DNA of 64,000 nt, taken from assembly GCA_000277445.1 (NCBI GenBank), contig AJWJ01000035.1:19218-83217 (forward strand). The letters run 5' to 3'. The notes under the pieces were generated by a model that had not been told where the DNA came from, did no database searches, and saw only the letters and a program-made list of their open reading frames with translations. The position numbers were made by a program, and so were the translations under genes. Shown one piece after another: positions 46,601 through 55,685 of this stretch. Every line of letters starts with the position of its first letter. Positions within the stretch are counted from its first letter, which is position 1. Source of the DNA: Polysphondylium violaceum. Taxonomy: Eukaryota; Evosea; Eumycetozoa; Dictyosteliales; Dictyosteliaceae.

Positions 46601-47213
46601 TATACACTTGGTTTATTATTATTTTGTCCACCATTGCCACTAAAGTGATTATTTATATATGCGTTAGAACGATATTGTTTTGCTATCTTTCTATCCATAG
46701 TACTTACTCATTAAAACTTAATAAAACTGTAGAGTCTGTATAGTAATCGATTCCTTTGATTTTTAAACCTTTATAAAACTCTAATGAATCAACAACAGCT
46801 ATTCTTTCACCCAATACACAGGTAGATGAGCCCAATCTCCAAGCAGAGCTTGATTGTTGTTGTTGTTGTTGCTGTGGCTGTTGTTGTATTGTAGATGAAG
46901 TCTGTCTAGATTGTATTGTAGGAGAAGGAAGAGATGTGGGTTGATTATCTATATCTATAGCGTTATCATAATCATCTTTATTTGTTCTTTTTAGCTCTTC
47001 TTGCTCAGAGTCTTTTAGTTCAAAATCATCATCAAATGTTTTTGTTGTTGTTTTTTTACTGCTGCTACTACTACTATTCTTGATAATAGGCTGTAAATAA
47101 CGATGCATAGTAAATGTAATATTATGATCGTTGCTATCAACTATATCAATGTCGCTACTATTATTATTATTGTTGTGAATAAAATGAAATGAATTGGGAT
47201 TGATTGTTTGCAT
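43670..47213 (-). CDS. BAH domain and DUF4211 chromatin protein (apparent 1-bp frameshift)
   Basis: Exon 1 is 46708-47213; intron 46640-46707; the rest runs to 43670. The junction reads LLSFND-GNGGQNNNKPSVYKISSFYEN, rebuilding a BAH domain (GERIAVVDSLEFYKGL ... VYKISSFYE...LFIELIIVQR ... FFCSDADYAEL), a fold that binds nucleosomes or modified histones. A long Ser/Asn/Asp/Lys-rich middle follows, and the C-terminus is a DUF4211-type domain (SSIWQSDFYNELSHRPFYHF, CKSCSRTQHTATYLVYLSGKSYD, SLGSFCYKRSNLFHKLHHFPY). The frame breaks at a run of eight T (45862-45869): upstream ends SPQKKLKRKNHP-stop, while the next frame reads KKTKEEKPPLIQDILMTNIN without a stop. One extra base in the run would give a single ~1158-aa protein. 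Two genes are the alternative. Confidence 0.82.
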
Positions 47214-47658
47214 AAATGTATTTATGTGTATGTGTATATGTATAGATATGTGTGTATGTGGATGTCGTTTAGATTATCCAACAACATGACACACTCACAC
47301 AAAATCAAGAGACTAAGCAAAATGTTTTAGCTTTTCCAAGTAAACAGATTTTATAAAAATTAGTAAAAAAAAAAAAACAAGAAAATAAAAATTTTAAAAT
47401 ATTTCTTGGAATTAATATATTTCTATAGAGGCCAAAACACACACCACAAATATAAAGTGTATTCCTTGATATGTGGAGGGTATGGACTTCTTGTTTGAGC
47501 GAAAGTGTTTATTTATTTTTTTTGCATTTTTTTTAAATTTTTTTGAAAAAAAATAAATTGCTTTTCGTCGCACTTTGTTGAACTTGTGCATACTACTCAC
47601 ACACATTCACACACAAGAAGCAGGGGATAGTAATAGTATAGTAATAGTAATAGTAAAT
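47214..47658. promoter_or_regulatory. Divergent promoter region BAH/DUF4211 gene and TMEM8-like gene
   Basis: About 445 bp between two genes pointing away from each other. It has TG/CA tracts next to the BAH gene and A/T runs in the middle. A frame at 47412-47606 on the minus strand is not convincing. Confidence 0.5.
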
Positions 47659-48333
47659 ATGGCAGGAGCAGTAGCAGTTGTTAGTACAGAAAAGGTATTG
47701 CAAGCATTGATTGCTTTCACCACCAATCTATCGTGTCTACCATTGGGATACTATTGTATAAAGAGAGGAAGTGCCTATGAAGCTATCGTTGGCACTGCAT
47801 GTGCCATCTCATCGATGATGTATCATGTTGGCGAGGTATTTGAGCATACTGCATGGTTTCAAATGACAGGATTAACTAGTGGACAATGGCACAGATTGGA
47901 CAACGTGTTCACCATTCTCACATTCCAGGCTCTCATGTTCTTTTTGATGGACCACAATCATCCACAAATGATTGATTTTCTCCGTTGGACATTTTTAGTG
48001 TTTACCCTCTACTGTCAAGAAAAGGCACCCTGGGAGATATTCTACACTGTGTTACCAATTGTCTCATCGTTGGTGCTCTTGATTGCTCATCACGCCTACA
48101 AGAGAAGAGTGCCAGATTGGGTAAAGACCAAGCAGTTTGCCTATGGCATTGGACTACTTGTTTTTGCCGCCATATTCTTTGTCAGAGGTCTCGACGACGA
48201 CAATGACTATCTTCGTCTCAATCACGGAATTTGGCATTTCCTCATTGGAATTGCCTTTTATTTCATCTTTTTATCCAGAGAAAAACAATCAACTAAAAAC
48301 TTATTACACGTATGTACACCAACGCAGATATGA
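47659..48333 (+). CDS. TMEM8/DUF3522-like membrane protein of the CREST superfamily
   Basis: About 224 aa with seven hydrophobic segments, starting MAGAVAVVSTEKV. The family's likely metal or catalytic residues are present: Ser and His in ISSMMYHVGEVFEH, the His/Asp in QWHRLDNVFTI, and the HxxxH in the last membrane segment (NHGIWHFLIG). This set defines the CREST superfamily (alkaline ceramidases, PAQR receptors, Per1/PGAP3, TMEM8/myomaker), so a lipid hydrolase activity in an internal or surface membrane is likely. The 3' end is uncertain: the frame runs to TPTQI-stop, but GTATGT directly after TKNLLH (48309) is a good donor and an acceptor near 48540 would replace the tail with a few residues. 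Start chosen at the first Met after the promoter A/T block. Confidence 0.75.
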   Translation: MAGAVAVVSTEKVLQALIAFTTNLSCLPLGYYCIKRGSAYEAIVGTACAISSMMYHVGEVFEHTAWFQMTGLTSGQWHRLDNVFTILTFQALMFFLMDHNHPQMIDFLRWTFLVFTLYCQEKAPWEIFYTVLPIVSSLVLLIAHHAYKRRVPDWVKTKQFAYGIGLLVFAAIFFVRGLDDDNDYLRLNHGIWHFLIGIAFYFIFLSREKQSTKNLLHVCTPTQI

Positions 48334-48978
48334 CCATTTGTCATTATCATCACACTCACCCATTCACATACACATATATACACCTTACTACCGATTGTTT
48401 ATTTGAATTGTGAATGATAAAACTTATCGTTGTTCAACAACAACAACCCCTCACCCCATTTACCTTTTATCCTCTTAACCCCTCCCTCGAATTTTATTAT
48501 ATTATATTAACATCATGTGCTTTATTAATATTAATATTTAGAAAAATTTTTAAATATAAATTTGTATAGAAACAACATATATAATCAATAAACACGAACA
48601 ACAACAATAATATAGCAGTAGTGTTAACAACAGTAATAATATTAATATCAAATACACTGTATTACTACATGAATTGTCATATTCTTGATAAAATCAAAAC
48701 TCATTTGACCACACAAATTCATTTTTTTTATTTTTTTTTTTATTTTTATTTTTTATTTTTTTCTCAAAACGAAAAAACTTATCAAAGACAGAGAGGGATT
48801 GTTAGTTTATACCTTTTTTCTAAAATACTCGACTATTAGATATATGTGTCATTGATACATATCATTCCTTTTACAAAATTCATTATAGATGAAATAACTT
48901 GTGTATAAATAGAAATTAAAAAACAATCAATCAGACAGATATATAAAAACAATCGCACAACACAATATATCAAAAAAC
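48334..48978. other. Intergenic region
   Basis: AT-rich spacer holding the 3' flank of the TMEM8-like gene (possible last small exon at about 48541) and the promoter of the JmjC gene. T-rich tract at 48722-48762. No other gene seen. Confidence 0.5.
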
Positions 48979-50073
48979 ATGACATACAATACAATAGAAA
49001 GAATTTATAAACCAAGCAAACAAGTTTTGGAATCATATATATTAAAGGGACAACCATTTATTGCTACAGGCGTGGTGAATGAATGGCCTGCCTATAAACT
49101 GTGGTCCTCCAATCACGACTATTTGGTGAAAAAATTGGGTGAAAAAGAAATTCCCATTCGGGAAATTGGATACAATGTGGGCGAGTGGCTGGGAAAAACC
49201 ACGACTCTGAAATTTTCACAATTTTGGAAACTTTGGACCAAACATTTCAACAATCCCGACAATGCAGCCAACGAAACACCACAATTTTATTTGGCTTCCT
49301 TGCCAGTGCACAAGTATTTTAAAGAGATTGAAACAGATTTCACTATACCAGATTTACCCAAGGAACAGGGCAAAAATGCCAATCTCTGGATCGGACTCAA
49401 GGGTCAGGTGACCCCGCTCCACCACGACTGGAGCTCAGGCGATCCAGGTATGGATGGATTGCATGCCGTCGTGTGTGGCAAAAAGTTGTTTAAACTCTAT
49501 GATCCCAGCCTCAATCTCAAGTGTTTTAAAAGAAAATCAGAGTGGGGTTTGTTTCATCACGCCTTGGTCGATGACGTTGAAAATCCCAATTTAGATATGT
49601 TTCCCGAGGTCAAAAATGCGGTCGGTATCGACGCCGTCATTGAACAAGGCGAAATGCTCTTTATCCCCAAACTGTGGTGGCATCACGTCAGAACTTTGGA
49701 GCCATCGATCAGCTTGAATTTTTGGTTCCAAGACATTGGCAGTGAATTTCTAAAGTGTGACAGATATCTTGGTGTCATAGAACACTATTTGGAAGCCGTG
49801 TATAATATGCAAGTCCAGGATTCAAAATTAAAAACCCTTATTCAGTTTTTTGATCCCCCAGCTCAAGGTCAACAGGTCACCGATGAAAAAGTGGAGGAAT
49901 TTAAAAGGAACCCCATTCTCTTTGTATCTTTACCAAAATTTATTAGTTCCTTTTCAAATGCAGTCAATAATCCAATATTTAAAAATCATCCAGAAAAAGA
50001 AAGGTTTAAAAAAGAAATGACTAAAAAAATTGAAGAGTGGGTTGTTAAAAAAAGAGAGTCTCTTAATCCTTAA
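48979..50073 (+). CDS. JmjC (cupin_8) 2-oxoglutarate oxygenase
   Basis: Single-exon 364-aa protein related to FIH/JMJD5-type hydroxylases and demethylases. The N-terminal element ESYILKGQPFIATGVVNEWPAYKLW is the usual start of this group. Iron ligands are visible: HxD at His148 and Asp150 in TPLHHDWSSG, and the distal His235 in IPKLWWHHVRTL. The 2-oxoglutarate lysine is likely in VVCGKKLFKLYDP. GEMLFIPKLWWHHV and SISLNFWFQ complete the double-stranded beta-helix. GC content and codon choice are richer than in neighbours between 49.1 and 49.8 kb, perhaps from strong expression. The target (protein side chain, histone or tRNA) cannot be told from sequence. Confidence 0.9.
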   Translation: MTYNTIERIYKPSKQVLESYILKGQPFIATGVVNEWPAYKLWSSNHDYLVKKLGEKEIPIREIGYNVGEWLGKTTTLKFSQFWKLWTKHFNNPDNAANETPQFYLASLPVHKYFKEIETDFTIPDLPKEQGKNANLWIGLKGQVTPLHHDWSSGDPGMDGLHAVVCGKKLFKLYDPSLNLKCFKRKSEWGLFHHALVDDVENPNLDMFPEVKNAVGIDAVIEQGEMLFIPKLWWHHVRTLEPSISLNFWFQDIGSEFLKCDRYLGVIEHYLEAVYNMQVQDSKLKTLIQFFDPPAQGQQVTDEKVEEFKRNPILFVSLPKFISSFSNAVNNPIFKNHPEKERFKKEMTKKIEEWVVKKRESLNP

Positions 50074-50388
50074 ATTAAATAAAGATTAATTTCAATTATG
50101 TAATTTAAAAATAAAATTATAATCATTATTCAACTAATACCTTTTTCACAACATTTAAAAAAAATACAATAAAAACAATTGATTCAAGTCCTTGTAAAAA
50201 AATAAATAAAAAGAAATCGTGCTTGTATTTGATAAAAATATAAATTTTGTTTTATTCATATTTCTCTTTCTCTCAGTATCTCAAAAATTAAATAAATAGT
50301 TTTATATCTGTATTTTAAAAAGGAAAAAGATTAGTATGTTGATTTAAAAAAATATGATGGTGAGAAAATGGAAAAGAAATTAAATTAA

Positions 50389-50476
50389 AAGATCAGCGAC
50401 AATACGAGTATCAAAGCCTAGCCACGAGAACACTAAGTGTGACAGGTTCATACGCAAATTACGATCATCATTTAGA
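50389..50476 (-). ncRNA. Box C/D snoRNA A (intronic)
   Basis: Reading the minus strand: box C ATGATGA (50465-50471) and box D CTGA (50393-50396) lie about 70 nt apart. They are bracketed by a perfect 17-bp terminal stem, AAAGAAATTAAATTAAA facing TTTAATTTAATTTCTTT (50373-50389 and 50477-50493 on the + strand). The spacer upstream of box D, GATACTCGTATTGTCG, would be the guide; I do not recognise its target. Confidence 0.68.
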
Positions 50477-50668
50477 TTTAATTTAATTTCTTTGACCATA
50501 GTAGTATGATAAAACCTACCTCAATAAATTAATTGGATTGGCAACAACTCAATTTGGTAAACGATTCTCACACTCTAATAAAATAATCTGTATAAAGAAA
50601 GGAAACGATTAGTAATTGTTTTTGTAAATCAAGGTTGGTCCAATAGAGTGTGATTATAATATAATGTA

Positions 50669-50774
50669 TTGATTATCTAAAGCATCAGAAATAGAAAAAT
50701 AAGGTAGCTTGGGTTTCGTCCACATTTAAACTTCAGACAAATGCCTGGTTTTCATCACTTAGATAGATAATCAA
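50669..50774 (-). ncRNA. Box C/D snoRNA B (intronic), with likely 28S rRNA guide
   Basis: Minus strand: box C GTGATGA (50752-50758), D' CTGA (50733-50736), box D CTGA (50685-50688), and an 11-bp terminal stem TTGATTATCTA/TAGATAATCAA. The sequence directly before D', AGGCATTTG, is complementary to CAAATGCCT, which I recall from a highly conserved part of 25S/28S rRNA (CCAAATGCCTCGTC). The D+5 rule would place 2'-O-methylation on an A there. Confidence 0.68.
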
Positions 50775-51284
50775 AACAATCTACATTTTATGTCCTATTG
50801 GATTTAAATTATATATCTGTATGTTACTTACACTCAAAGTCGTAGGTTGAATGAAATGTTTTTTCGACCGAAAATATTTAAAGCAATGATTTCTGAAAAA
50901 AAATATAAAAAAAAAAGCACAAAAAAAAACTATGAAAAAATTTAATTGCCGAAAAAAATTACAAAGGTTTTACATGATTTCTCAAAATAATGCAATAAGA
51001 TCATATGAATGGGGTTAAATAGATACATCATTTATACAGATAGAGAAATCCATGAGCGAGTTTAGATAAAACAGATCTTGCAATGATGCATATGCAATAA
51101 CAATATCTAAACCATGTTCAATTTTTGATAAAAAAACTCTAATTATGCTAATAAAATAAAAAAATAAAACATTGAGTAATCATAGATTTAAATTGGATTT
51201 GGGCCCTCTAGAGGGATATAAATAAAACATATTTTAGACTGTGAAAAAAGAATCAATTGAAACAGTACGACGCAGAAACAGTTT

Positions 51285-51286
<2 letters not shown>

Positions 51287-51314
<28 letters not shown>
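51287..51314. repeat. Poly-T run (28 bases)
   Basis: Uninterrupted T run about 200 bases before the NXF1 start, in its promoter region. Confidence 0.9.
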
Positions 51315-51315
<1 letters not shown>

Positions 51316-51516
51316 TTTTCGTTTTCACACTCTGATATCTGTCTTTTTGTTTTTTTAATTTTGTTTTCTTTCCTTCATCTATCTTGATATTTTATTTATA
51401 TAGTTCAAACAATACATCACAGTAGTACTTTACAGCAATATTTATTTATTTTAAAAACAACCGTACACACACACATATTTATATCTATATATCTATACAT
51501 ACAATAATAATCAAAC

Positions 51517-54500
51517 ATGTCAGGCAGAGGAGGTAGAATCATTAAAAAGAGAGGTGGTCGTGGTGGTGGCGGTGGTGGTAGAGCTCAAAGCAATCCAAAT
51601 AGAAATAGATTCAACGTATTTGTAAATAGATCAAATAACAACAACAACCATGTTGATGATTCCTATCAAAGAATCTGTATATCTAATCTACCAAGCACTA
51701 CTGATAGAAACGACTTAATGGATTTTCTTAAAAATAAAGCATATAAACCAATGTTAAATTTTAAAGGTGTACGTAGTATCATATGAGCGACTGAGAGACA
51801 GACAGACAGAAAGACAGACACTAATTATCATCATAATATTATAGTCAGAGTATAAAAACTCTAGATTTTACTTTTCCGTAGAGAAGCCAGAAGATATTCC
51901 ATCACTTGTATCACTCAGTGGTGTCAGATATGGAGGTGTTAAAGTAAGTATATTATATCCCTGTTATTACTATGACTATTGTGTTTGATATATAATACTA
52001 ATGTATGACTCATATGATACTATTAGGTTTTTATCGCCAAAGAAGATAAATCATCATTTTCACAAAATAGAGTAGTTCAAAATACAGCACCCAGAGCAAA
52101 TAATAGAAAAATAGAATCGATGAAACAACAACAATTCACCTCTAATAAGCAAATGAAATTATTGGAAGATCATATTGATACAAATTACACAAAATCAACA
52201 GTTCCAGAATTGGTTGATTTCTCTTATCTTTACACAACCAAAGAAATAGACTTCAATGACCTCAAAACAATTAGACAACTCTTTCGTCTTGTTTCAGAGA
52301 AATGCAAAAAGGTATTTTATACTCCTACTACTATTACATCAACAACAACAGTAACAACATCAACACCAACACCAACAACATCAACATCAGCGACAATGTC
52401 AAATTATTTCACCCAAATGATTACAATAACAACTTGATACATTACATTTGATTTCATTTTGTAATTGCCAAGTATTGTTAAAGGTATCATTTTATCTATA
52501 CATCATACACCCAATCCCCCATCTATTTGTTTGGATGCAGTATACATAGATACACTGGTGTACAATCACACACGCTATGTGATGAACATTGTTTTAATCT
52601 TGATCTTTCCCCTGTGTTCAAATGACTCTTTAATCATTGTTGACAACGCGTTTGTGCAAGAGTAGTGGTGTGCCACACGCTCACACAAAAAGGTTATTCC
52701 ATCTGTTATATATCAGTCAAGAGAATTCATTATATTTGGTACTCTACTCAATTTCAATTTTATAGGTGAATCTTTACTATAGTTTTGGTTATTCAAAAAA
52801 TCAACAAGAAAACTAACATTCTTTATAGAGTTTGTTTGTAATATTGTTTTGTTAAAGATTTATCAGTTGTGTTTTTGTTTTGTTTTCAAATCATCATCAT
52901 CATCATCACATCATCATCATCTTCATATTATAAAGTTTAGGTCTCTTTTAATACAGATTTAGGTTAATGTTCAATTTGAAACAATGTAGACTATAACAAT
53001 ATATTCCCATCCATCTCATCCCATCCATCATAAATATATAACAGATCAACACCAACAATGTCATATGTTTAATTAGTAGTCAGATGATCAAAAGATTTAA
53101 AATTAAAGTTCTCACACTCACACACTTACATCATCACATACACATCACATCACATCACATTCACATTCGTATCACATTCATAACATCTCACGAATAATAA
53201 CAATATTCAATTAATAATAATAATAATAATCATAATAATTAATAACTAATAATCAATTCCTTCACAATCCTTTATTTTTATTTATTTTATTCTTTGATGA
53301 CGATGATGAACTCATTATTATCGATGATATGTTTATTGGATTCTACTTACATATTTATATTACTACTACTATATAGGCAACAACCATTTCATTTACACAT
53401 AACAGCATAACTAGCTTGTCACCATTCAAGGCTATGATGACTCACTCACTTGATAATATTATAAATTTTAATTTTGATTCAAACAAAATTGCAAATTTAT
53501 CAGAGTTGGATAATCTTTTAGATTTATCACTCAGAGAGTTAGTCTTTACAAATAATCCAATTACAAATATTCCAAATTACAGAATGTATGTTTAAATTAG
53601 TGTACATGTATAACACCACCAATAGAAATTGAATAATATTAACCAAATAATAATAACAATCATAGGGAGGTAGCAAGAAAATTCCCTGATCTTCAATATT
53701 TAGATGGAAAAGAAATTACCGCCGAGGATTTCCCTCCTTCACCAATTCCACCTTTAAGATCAAATTTCTGCGACTCTGCCGAAAGACAACAATTTGCTTA
53801 TAAATTTTTGGAAAAGTATGTAGTCTTATTCTTTTAATGATGTAGGATAATTGATTATTAATTGTTAATTATTATTATTATTATTTTAGATATTTTACAG
53901 CCTTTGATAAAAATAGATCAGATATTATTACTGCATATTTTGATAATTCAAAGTTTTCAATAACTTATACTCAAGATGGTTCCAGTAATCCAACAAGAGG
54001 ATCTACAAAAACTTATCAAAGATTTAATAGAAATTTAAAAAAACAAGCTGATATAGGTAAATATATATTCTTTGAATTTAAATGAATAACTTATGTATTG
54101 TATCTCTAACACTATATATCTGTACACAATAGTTAAAAAAACACAGCTTTTATTCGATGGATATGACCAAATTTATAACTTTTTCAAGTTGTATCCAACA
54201 ACTTCACATTATTTGGCATCATCTGTCATTGACACCTTTTTGGCTCCTGGTTCACAAGTATGTATAGAGAAGAGAGAGAGGAAATATTCTAAATAATATA
54301 CCAACACTAATATTTAATATACTAGTATTTAAATGTTGTTATTCATGGACACTATCTTGAAACAGTTTTTAAAACTAAAAGATCATTTGATAGAGTGTTT
54401 ATCTTGGCACCAGCTCAAGCTGGCTCAGAAGCTGCTAAAAATGGTTGGGAAGCTGTCATTTTAAATGAACAACTTCACGTAAGACCATATGTCAGATTCC

Positions 54501-54793
54501 CAAGATTAGAACAACAAAATGGAGCCATTGCCGCCGCACCAGCAGTCCCCGATGCTCAAACTCAAGAAACATTAGCCCAACAGCTTTCAATTGTAACATC
54601 TTTAAAACCTGAATTTGCCAAAGAATGCTTGGCAAATAATCAATGGGACTTGAATACTGCTCTTGAAAATTTCAAATCACTTAAGGTATTTATTTAATTA
54701 TTGATTACGACTCAACTCATATAAAACAACCAATATTAATCATCATTTAACCATTAGGAACAAAATCAAATTCCACCAACTTGCTTCAATTAA
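51517..54793 (+). CDS. nxf1: mRNA export factor NXF1/TAP
   Basis: General receptor that carries mRNPs through nuclear pores. Nine exons were placed: 51517-51768, 51845-51943, 52027-52311, 53377-53585, 53666-53815, 53890-54056, 54133-54257, 54326-54685, 54758-54793; all phases close, 560 aa. Domains in order: an RG-rich basic N-terminus (RNA/adaptor binding), a non-canonical RRM (QRICISNLPSTTDRNDL...YKNSRFYFSVEKPED), leucine-rich repeats (NSITSLSPF, NKIANLSELDNLLDLSLRELVFTNNPI, FPDLQYLDGKEI), an NTF2-like domain (FAYKFLEKYFTAFDKNRSDIITAYF...HGHYLETVF...VFILAP) and a C-terminal UBA/TAP-C nucleoporin-binding domain (VTSLKPEFAKECLANNQWDLNTALENFKSLK). Intron 3 (52312-53376, 1065 bp) is far longer than the other seven (about 70-85 bp). 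Confidence 0.94.
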
Positions 54794-55685
54794 TTTTTGA
54801 TCAACAACATCCTTTGGAATTAAACAAAAAACAAAAATGGAAAAAAAAACAAACCATATAAAGTAATAAATTCAAAATATATAAACACGTGATGGCATAT
54901 TTGACAATGCCAAAAGATTTACAACGTTTAGATATAAATACAATATTGTGGGTGCAAGTTGTTTTTTTTTTTTTTTTATTTGAGGAAAATTGTTGAATCT
55001 TATAGTTTTCGATATAGATACATATATTGATCCGTGATCATCCCAGAACTTCGACGTCTGCCGACGTCAGTATGAAGTTTTCGACAATCATTGATTTCTT
55101 GATTATTTTTTTTTTTTTTCTTAATAATCGGGATTAGTTTTTATAAATTGTAGAAATTAAAAAAAAAAAAAAAGAAAATCAATCACTTTTGCCATTTTTA
55201 ATTTTTTTTATATATTTTCAAAAGCGCCGTATAGATATACTTTTTTCGTGTTATATGTATGTAATGAAAAAAATGACAATATCAAAACAGATAAATTATC
55301 TCTCTGTTTTTCTCCCACCATTCTCTGTGCCATTCATCACTCAATGGTACCACTGATCTCATATCATTGTTACCCCCTTTCTTTTTCATTTTTTGTTCAC
55401 CCCCATTTGACACACCCCACTTTCCCAAATCAAATCACAACCATTTTTTTTAATTTTTTTAAAAAAAAATTTTAATGATAAAAGAAGGTTGGGATGGGAT
55501 TTGATTATAACACATCAAAACCATTTTTTTTTTTTGTTTTATGTTATTTATATATAATTGGTAGTACTACGTACATTCATACATCATATACTTATATAAA
55601 TTTTTTCTTAGTTTGATAATTTATTACATAATATTTTAGGAAAGAGGAAGAAACAAATTATAAATTAAAAAAAAATAAAAAAAAG
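54794..55685. other. Intergenic region with a GC-rich hairpin
   Basis: The NXF1 3' flank and the promoter of the next gene. Stem-loops occur at 54903-54922 (TGGCA/TGCCA) and 55047-55079 (separate finding). Long T and A runs follow. The frame at 55248-55475 is not convincing. Confidence 0.5.

Larger units (their letters stand above)
50240..51230 (-). ncRNA. Candidate spliced non-coding snoRNA host gene
   Basis: On the minus strand, strong splice sites outline exons 50832-50892 (acceptor after a T9 tract and CAG; donor GTAAGT), 50520-50587 (acceptor TTTCTTTATACAG; donor GTAGGT) and one starting 50307 (acceptor with TACTAAT branch-like motif and TTAAAATACAG). The joined exons are short and no open frame passes through them. 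Each intron between them (50588-50831 and 50308-50519) contains one box C/D snoRNA. The first exon and promoter probably lie toward 51230, where a TATA-like run and a CCCTCTAGAGGG palindrome are found; an AATAAA lies near 50250. This is the layout of UHG/GAS5-type host genes. Confidence 0.55.

Noticed and set aside
51428-51440. CTTTACAGCAA, close to the conserved 11-mer of Dictyostelium class I RNAs
   Set aside because: One mismatch, no terminal stem or class I promoter around it, and it lies in the NXF1 5' flank.
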